Part shown: one piece after another, positions 58,201-64,000 of the stretch
Numbering within the stretch: position 1 is the stretch's first letter
Layout of the letters: each line of letters starts with the position of its first letter
NCBI GenBank assembly: GCA_022828595.1
Contig: JAKGHH010000005.1
Span: 26,548,193-26,612,192 of the forward strand
Length of the DNA stretch: 64,000 nucleotides
Source: Nelumbo lutea
Lineage: Eukaryota > Streptophyta > Magnoliopsida > Proteales > Nelumbonaceae
Direction: 5' to 3'
Notes under the pieces: generated by a model
Seen by the model: the letters and a program-made list of their open reading frames with translations, nothing else
The model's database searches: none
What the model was told of the DNA's origin: nothing
Made by a program: the position numbers and the translations under genes

Positions 58201-59259
58201 TTCTTTTCTGTTTTTACCCCTAGCTCTTATAGCCCCTTTTAACAGATAACTTTTTCTAATAGGTGATGTGGATGGTCTTCTATCTCAGTCACTGAGTATA
58301 ATAATGAGAAGAAAATCTAGGAATTCTTGTTCAATTCAACACCTGAATAAGTGAATCACTGCAGAAGGAATAATTTTTACGGGAGTTTAATTGTTGCGCT
58401 CAAACCGGCTAAATTCCAGCTCCAAAGTACTGTTCATGAGTTTCAGGCAGCATTGATGGATCTGACAAGCCCCAGGACATGCTGTCTGTCACACCTCAAA
58501 AGCTACCATGCCAAGAATAAAAGAGGTGATAAGCATTCTTAATCTGGGGGCAAAAGGCGCACCCAGTTTCTGGGATGAATATGCCTTGTTCATATTATCT
58601 TAAGGCATCCACTACACCGTTGTCCAAATCATGGAAGTTACACGTTACCCTAGAAAGGAGCCAAAAACCTTGGAAGTCTTCATTTTCTTTTTTTTTTTTT
58701 TTGTTTTTTGTTTTGTTTTTTAATATATAGTAACCCCATCTTCATTGGATAGGCATTTAGAACCAAATTCGCATTTGGTCCAGGGCTGCAAATGGCGTTC
58801 ATTTGTCTCAGTTTGAAGCAGTATAAATGTAAATATGTACAGTATAAATATATGTAAAATAATATAAAATACAAGATTTTATATTCTATATATTTGTATT
58901 TATACTCCTTCCAAGCCAAGCCTTTATGATTTATCCAAATTCAAATTTCAAATTAGACCTGATGAAGGGTGATCCAGATTTAGATTTGGAATGAATTTGC
59001 ATTGCACCCCTTACCAATCCAGTATAATTCGACTGGATTTAAAAGTATATGATTTTATATACTTAAAAATTTATATTCTATCTATTGTATAGTGTTTGAG
59101 TGTTGTTTTTACTATAAAAAGTCATTGGTTATAGTTTCATAAAATTTATTTTTAATATATTTTGTTTATACAATATCAAAGTCATTTTTAGTTTATTTTT
59201 ATAAAATATAAAATATTTTGATAATTTTAACTAAGAAAATAATATTTTGATAATTTTTA
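58201..59259. other. Intergenic, no gene recognised
   Basis: Contains a poly(T) run at 58690-58702 and the repeat block shared with 42455-42558 (58805-58925), otherwise AT-rich sequence. No coding frame with a recognisable domain. Confidence 0.5.
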
Positions 59260-60785
59260 GGGTAAATTTTTTAAACTATCCTTATGGTTTCACTAATTGG
59301 CTAAGTGTACCTTTACTGTTTGAAAATTGACTAACACTATCCTACTGTTTTTAACAATTGACTAACTCTACCCTTAACGTTACTATAGTTAAATTTCCGT
59401 TACATGTGATATCATGTGAATAATATATTTATCAAAAATCCCGAAAATACCCTTTCCCACCTACATTCCTAAAAAGCCACCTCGACAATTGACTAAATGA
59501 AAAAAGAAAACATTTTGATTGGTAAAGCCATCGATCAAGTTCTCCCAATCAGAGATTCTAATGGTAAGAGTGATGATTAAAGATCTTGGATGCCAAAACT
59601 AAAATAGTAACAATAAGGGTAGATCGCCAAGAAAGGGAAACTTATGGTCAATCTGAATCCCAATACAGTGAAAATCAACAGTCTCAACTCGATCAAGCTT
59701 ACACACAAATAAGAAAGAGACGGGGAGAGAGAATATGATGATGCTTGGTAATTCTTCAGGATCCCACTTGTAGACGTCAATTTCTGTGATTACATTGAGC
59801 TGGGTTCGACGTCGACACATTTTCATCTTTAGATAATAGAGGACCAGTTCCTCATTGGTGGGGCGGAATCGGAACCCAAGACGCCAAGCCTTTGCATCTC
59901 CAAAATCATCAGGAGATAGTAGTGTGGAATCGGAACCAAGAGGCCAAGCCTTTGCATCTCCAAAGTCATCAAAAGATAGATGTGTAGTCAGAAGAATATT
60001 TTGCTTTATTGCCGATAAAAGAATGAATCAACAAAAAAATCAGGAAAAAAAAACACCCAAAAAATTAAGTCAAAACTGTACCAAAGCCCTCTTTCTATTC
60101 TCCATCTCTCCTATCGAGGATCAAAATCAAAACTTGAAGAGTCTCGGGATCTCTTCTTTGCGATCAAAATCAAGACTCTCCTGCAAAAAAAAAAAAAAAA
60201 ACTCTAGTTGCCTAACCTAATCCAATCCAACGAAAGTGATAATAGAGAGACATAAATAAACGTAGCTTCCTCCAACCATAACCCGTTGCCTGATGCGGAA
60301 CTCGTAGGATGGGTACGCTTTAGAAGAAGTGCCTGAAGGGGTCTCCGATTGAGGAGATGGCTGAATGGGATGTGGTGTTTTAGAAGAGCGCTAGAGAATG
60401 TGGCGGTTGCAGTGGTTTTGAAGAGAATGAGAGGGGCGCCGACCTCTGCAGTTCTGAAGAAGAACGGCAATTCCGGAGAAGAGCGCCTAAGAAGGGTGGC
60501 GGTTCTGATGGTTCTGAGAGATCTACAATTCTGGCCGTAAGGAGTTGTTCGATCCAAGTTCCGGTGGTTTCGGCAGTTCCGGCAAAGAGAACGAGAGGGA
60601 GAGATCCGAGTAATCTATCATGGAGGGTAAAACAGTCTTTTTCATATCTATGTTGACAGACATTAATGACTAAGAAGCATTAGTCAATTGTTAAAAACAG
60701 TAAATTAGCATTAGTCAATTTTCAAAGAGTAAGGGTATTCTTAGTCAATTAGCTAAACCATAAGAATTGTTTAAGAAATTTACCC
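59260..60785. mobile_element. Pack-MULE-like Mutator element with captured NAC fragment
   Basis: 1526 bp. The ends GGGTAAATTT and AAATTTACCC are inverted. Inverted similarity extends about 120-150 bp (CTTATGGTTT, TTTGAAAATTGACTAA and CTGTTTTTAACAATTGACTA in both arms). The flanks TAATTTTTA (59251-59259) and TAACTTTTA (60786-60794) form a 9-bp duplication with one mismatch, the size made by Mutator-like transposases. No transposase is present. The interior carries a NAC-domain gene fragment on the minus strand. Confidence 0.85.
59746..59960 (-). pseudogene. NAC transcription factor fragment (subdomains A and B)
   Basis: On the minus strand 59880-59746 reads [19 protein letters not shown] (NAC subdomain A) and [16 protein letters not shown] (subdomain B), in frame. 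This is the part usually encoded by the first exon of NAC genes. After EELP the reading becomes hydrophobic and unrelated, as expected for intron sequence. The stretch before it (59880-59960) contains a 60-bp tandem duplication including GGCCAAGCCTTTGCATCTCC (plus strand). It lacks subdomains C-E, so it cannot be a working factor. It lies inside the Mutator-like element, consistent with gene capture. Confidence 0.8.
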
Positions 60786-60794
60786 TAACTTTTA

Positions 60795-61266
60795 TTTCAA
60801 TTTATTAATACTATTCAATGTATAATTGCAATTCAAATTGTTATGAGTTGATTTGAATACGACTATAAATAAATCAAATTGGATCTCCCATACTAATTTG
60901 ATCCTTTTGCAGGCTTGAAATCTTCCTCCTAAGTCTTCCCATTGTTGGTTGTAAAGAAATTATAGCTAATTCATCAAATGGAACTTCTAATCATTCAAAT
61001 TGCTTTAGAATTAGGGTAAAGTGCAACTTTCTAGTTTTATCCATTTATCTCTAAGGTCCAGTGTACAATGGAAATTGGTTCATGTTTAATGTTTCACATA
61101 AACATCCACTAACTGTACCTTGGGCATAACCTTAGCAACTAAGATAAGTTATTCCACTATTTCGGTAGTACATCAATATCAACTAAGATAAGTTATTCCT
61201 CCTTGGGCATAACCTCGGTCCAAGACATAGAATCCGGCCTAGCCAAGATGGCCACATCAGTCCACA
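60795..61266. other. Spacer, possibly part of a Gypsy 3' LTR
   Basis: Contains two copies of CCTTGGGCATAACCT and of AACTAAGATAAGTTATTCC about 85 bp apart. The border of the minus-strand Gypsy element to the right probably lies here, but no TG...CA end could be fixed. Confidence 0.4.
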
Positions 61267-63134
61267 GTAGTGTCCAGCCTAGCCAAAGTGGACACCTCAA
61301 TTCAGGAGAGGGTTGAGGCGCTGGCCACCCACTATAAGCTCCTCGATTACTATGGTTACAATATTCCATTAAAGAGTTTTGCCTGGGAACACGATGATGA
61401 TGAAATCACTATCTTCAAGGAGAAGTTGAATGTCAGGCTCCGGTTTCCTCTCCACCCCTTTGCCGTCGAGGTCCTAAACTTCTTTGGTGTCACCCTAGAC
61501 CAACTTGCCCAAACTTAGTTTGTATTGTGATCGGTACCATTTCTCTGTTCCATGACCGTGGCCTCCCCTTCGATATAGATACCTTCACCTTGCTCTACTC
61601 GATCAAGAAAAACCCTTGGGGGCTAACAAGTTTAGTTATTACATCGCATACCAACCTGGATACAAGCTACTTCATAGATATCCTTCCAAGGTGCCGGCAT
61701 GGAAAACTAAGTATTTTACTGTGATCGCTGAAGGGGGGTGGCCCTTCCAAACTCAATGGAGAACCACCACCAATAACCCTAGAGATCACCTCAATAGAAA
61801 GATGAAAAAGAGGATGCTGACCCTAGTTGATCTTGATCTAGACTTGAAAGATTATCTGGTCGAGGACAAGCTTGTTGCAGTCGGGCTGAGTCCTCCGGGT
61901 AGGTCGCCACCTCGGCATGCAAACACTTAGCTTTTCTTACCTTATCTTTTTTTTTATTACTTCGACTGACATGGTATTTGCTTTCCTCAGGCATTATGTC
62001 GAGTGTCACTTTTGCCAGCCTCTTTCTGGGCATGAAGAAGAGGAAGACGGCCTGAGGTAATACTTCCCATGGACCTGCCGCCGAGCCCGTCGCTGAGCCT
62101 GCTGCCCTTGCAACAACCAAGGACCTCCAATCATCAACTTGGTTGAAGAGGACCAAGGAAAGGAATCTCCGCCTCACCAACCTGAGGTAGTCCGAGCACC
62201 CGTGCTTCAGGTCACTACTCTCGAGGTTGGTTCTTCTAGTGAAGGCCCCGAGATGGTTTCGAGTGTCCTGAATGCCCAGACAAGCCTTCTCAAGAGTAGG
62301 GACGCAGTCTTCCCCGAGGAGGTTTCTCAATATGCTGGGCTACCTGCCACTCAACTCATGGCAAAGGCTACTAGTAGCTTCATAGTGGTATGTCATGGAC
62401 CTTGATACCTTATCCCTTTCTCTCTCCATTTTTATACTTAGACAAACTTTTCTCTCTTTTAGGTAAACTTCATGATCCACTGATTTGCCCAACAGTCCAA
62501 GCAATATCTGAAGAGGGCACTAGATGCTGAGGTGAAGACTCAACACACCAAGGCTCAACTTATGGATTTCCAGAACCGTCTGATGAAGGTTATTGACGCC
62601 GTCCATAAGCTCGAGGTCGAGGTGTGCATGAAGAAGGAGCTGAATGAGCAGCTGGTGAAGGAGATCAAGGAATTGAAGAAAGAGGTCAAGGAGTTAAAGA
62701 CTGCTTCCGTCGAGTGCAAGGCCATTCTTACCTAGGGCATTAAGAATGCCGGGGATGCCATTGTTGCTGCCTACAAGAACTCATCAGAGTATGATCAGAT
62801 GAAAGTTGAGGTCGTCTTGGATGCCTATCGAAAGGGCTTCAAACTTTGCAGGTGGTTGACCAGGCGCAGGTTCCCCGAGCTTGACCTCGAAGTCATCACC
62901 ATAGTAGGAGTCACCACAGAAATGGTCTTAGAAGCTGACCAAGATCCAGGCTCTAAGGAGGAGAGTGATGATGGTGTCAATAGGGGAGCAGTGGAGAAGG
63001 ACTCGGATGCCGCAGTCGATGAGGTCATGGAGAATGATGAGGTTGCTACTGCTGGAGATGCCATGGAGACTAAGCCGACTAGAGATTCTTCTGGGAATGA
63101 TGATGGTGGCGGCGAGGAGCCCCATGAAGACTGA
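61267..63134 (+). pseudogene. Extra ORF of a plant Gypsy element (putative gypsy-type transposon domain), antisense to pol
   Basis: Frames 61270-61518, 61527-61615 and 61616-61930 together read as the plant domain annotated as 'putative gypsy type transposon' (RFPLHPFAVEVLNFFGVTLDQLAQ; FHDRGLPFDIDTF; YPSKVPAWKTKYF). Frameshifts lie near 61510 and 61615. Downstream, 62532-62735 is a coiled-coil segment (KKELNEQLVKEIKELKKEVKEL) and 62799-63134 has YRKGFKLCRWLTRRRFPELDLE and an acidic tail ending in HED. It lies head-on against the minus-strand integrase at 63663-64000. That is the layout of the antisense extra ORF known between pol and 3' LTR in Tat-lineage Gypsy elements. Function unknown. Confidence 0.75.
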
Positions 63135-63211
63135 ACTTGCCTCTTTTCTTTGGACCTCCTTGTATATATAATGTAGGCCGGGCCTCCGAGCTCGGTTCAG
63201 TAAACTTTTCT

Positions 63212-63249
63212 TCTTCTTCTTCTTCTTCTTCTTCTTCTTCTTCTTCTTT
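63212..63249 (+). repeat. (TTC)n microsatellite
   Basis: A run of about 12-13 CTT/TTC units just after the extra ORF. Confidence 0.9.
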
Positions 63250-63662
63250 TGTTGAATGTACGAAAAATCCTTTTTTGAGAAGTAATGAAATACTCTGTTT
63301 TTTTTTTTGTCAATTTATGTACAATAATTTGAACTTGCAAAAATTTTTCTAGGTATAGGTTACCCCGAGGTGTCGAGCTAACGAGCTAGACACAGTAAGG
63401 AATAACCCAAAGTTAATGTTAGTCGAGGTGAACAAACATTGTAGGGTATGTGCCCGACCTACTTGTGCATTGGCGAGGCATAGGTTGATTTTGCCTATGT
63501 TGCCCATATGCTTAGGAAGCAACTAGGTCTTTTACATTTGGCACCAAGGCCACTATTGGCTCGACGCCATGGCCCTTAGGCTTTGGGAGTGACTCATAAG
63601 TCCACTCTCCACTATATCATTTAGCCGACATGCGGCCTGACCAGTTCGATGGTCATCTGAAC
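63250..63662. other. Spacer between extra ORF and pol end
   Basis: Non-coding region of the minus-strand Gypsy element, with no domain seen. The plus-strand frames here and at 63682-63882 are shadows. Confidence 0.5.
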
Positions 63663-64000
63663 TTAGGAAAATCTTTCAAAGTTGTTGACGTTCCAGGCAC
63701 AGGGCACCTGCTTCCCTTTCAACATCTCGAGCTTGTACGTGCCTTCACTGAAAACCCATCTTACTCTATACGGACCCTCCCAATTCGGTCTGAGCTTACC
63801 CATGCCGGGCTCATGCACCATTACTTTCTGGAGCACAAGGTCGCCAACTTGGAACTGGCGTTTCTTGACTTGGGCGTTGTAGTACCAAGCTATCTGTTGT
63901 TGGTAGGCCGTAGTCTAGATGCAGGCCAAGTCGCGTACCTCTTTGATCAAGTCGAGGTTCGTGCACAGTTCGTTGCCACTGGCCTCCTTATTATATGCCT
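63663..64000 (-). pseudogene. C-terminal integrase of a Tat-like Gypsy element (partial, runs off the window)
   Basis: The minus-strand frame reads AYQQQIAWYYNAQVKKRQF, then QVGDLVLQKV, RPNWEGPYRV and PWNVNNFERF, with a stop at 63663-63665. This is the GPY/F module that ends Gypsy integrases without a chromodomain. One internal stop (about 63915) shows decay. The catalytic core lies beyond the right edge of the window. Confidence 0.85.

Noticed and set aside
60204..60557. 117-aa minus-strand open frame
   Set aside because: Lies inside the Pack-MULE upstream of the NAC fragment; low-complexity sequence without domain. Possibly captured 5' flank, not a separate gene.
62825..63125. Minus-strand frames 79 and 65 aa
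   Set aside because: Shadows of the plus-strand acidic tail of the extra Gypsy ORF.
63682..63882. Plus-strand 66-aa frame
   Set aside because: Shadow of the minus-strand integrase C-terminus, which has clear GPY-type motifs.
1..64000. CRISPR arrays, rRNA genes and tRNA genes
   Set aside because: No regular short repeats with unique spacers, no rRNA core sequence and no complete tRNA cloverleaf were seen; the tRNA-like head at 42084 is SINE-like only.

Overview
The window is nuclear DNA of a seed plant, almost certainly an angiosperm. It holds one intact host gene, a nine-exon SnRK2 protein kinase of the SnRK2.4/2.10 type (50905-57686, + strand). Nearly everything else is transposable-element sequence in various states of decay. 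The species cannot be named from the sequence. The plant-type Ty3/gypsy and Ty1/copia pol domains, the Tourist-, hAT- and Mutator-like repeats and the SnRK2 exon structure fix it as a plant.

Left part (1 to about 34560) is a nest of LTR retrotransposons whose insertion order can be read from target-site duplications (TSDs). A Gypsy copy (D, 1-2161) is broken by Copia I, whose 5' LTR starts at 2162. Copia I is itself split by Gypsy A (5739-12709, TSD AATTG) and, inside its integrase, by a solo LTR of its own family (14065-15997, TSD GAAGG/GAATG). The 3' LTR of Copia I flips orientation after about 60 bp. The flipped piece is split by an internally poor LTR element E (18204-26420, TSD CTAGG), which carries a minus-strand Copia II (19349 to about 25090). 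A third Gypsy copy, C (26530 to about 34080), follows, with most of gag-pro-RT-RNaseH-integrase recognisable but no 3' LTR. None of these elements keeps an open polyprotein.

The most interesting signal is in the Gypsy A/C/D family. Aligning copies A and C shows pol interrupted at three identical places by non-coding segments with spliceosomal borders: about 375-469 bp between protease and RT (GAG|GTATGA), 70 bp (AAG|GTAAGC ... TTTCACAG) and 68-72 bp inside the RT domain (GTTAGT ... AAG or TAG). Removing the two short ones restores conserved RT junction codons. Ogre elements are known to have one intron between pro and RT; two further mini-introns would be unusual.

Middle part (34081 to 50460) has two unusual tandem arrays, a foldback element split by a perfect solo LTR (37155-39108, TSD ATAAC), a hAT-like element (TSD CTCATAGT) inside a Mutator-like element, a SINE-like sequence, a Tourist-like MITE, several foldback MITEs and long AT-rich stretches with no recognisable gene.

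Right part (50426 to 64000) holds the SnRK2 gene with its leader (four short uORFs), a GC-AG second intron and two introns of about 2.5 kb containing duplications and a strong palindrome. Downstream are a 1.5 kb Pack-MULE-like element carrying a NAC-domain gene fragment (59260-60785) and part of a minus-strand Tat-like Gypsy element: integrase C-terminus at the right edge plus a long plus-strand, i.e. antisense, extra ORF (61267-63134).
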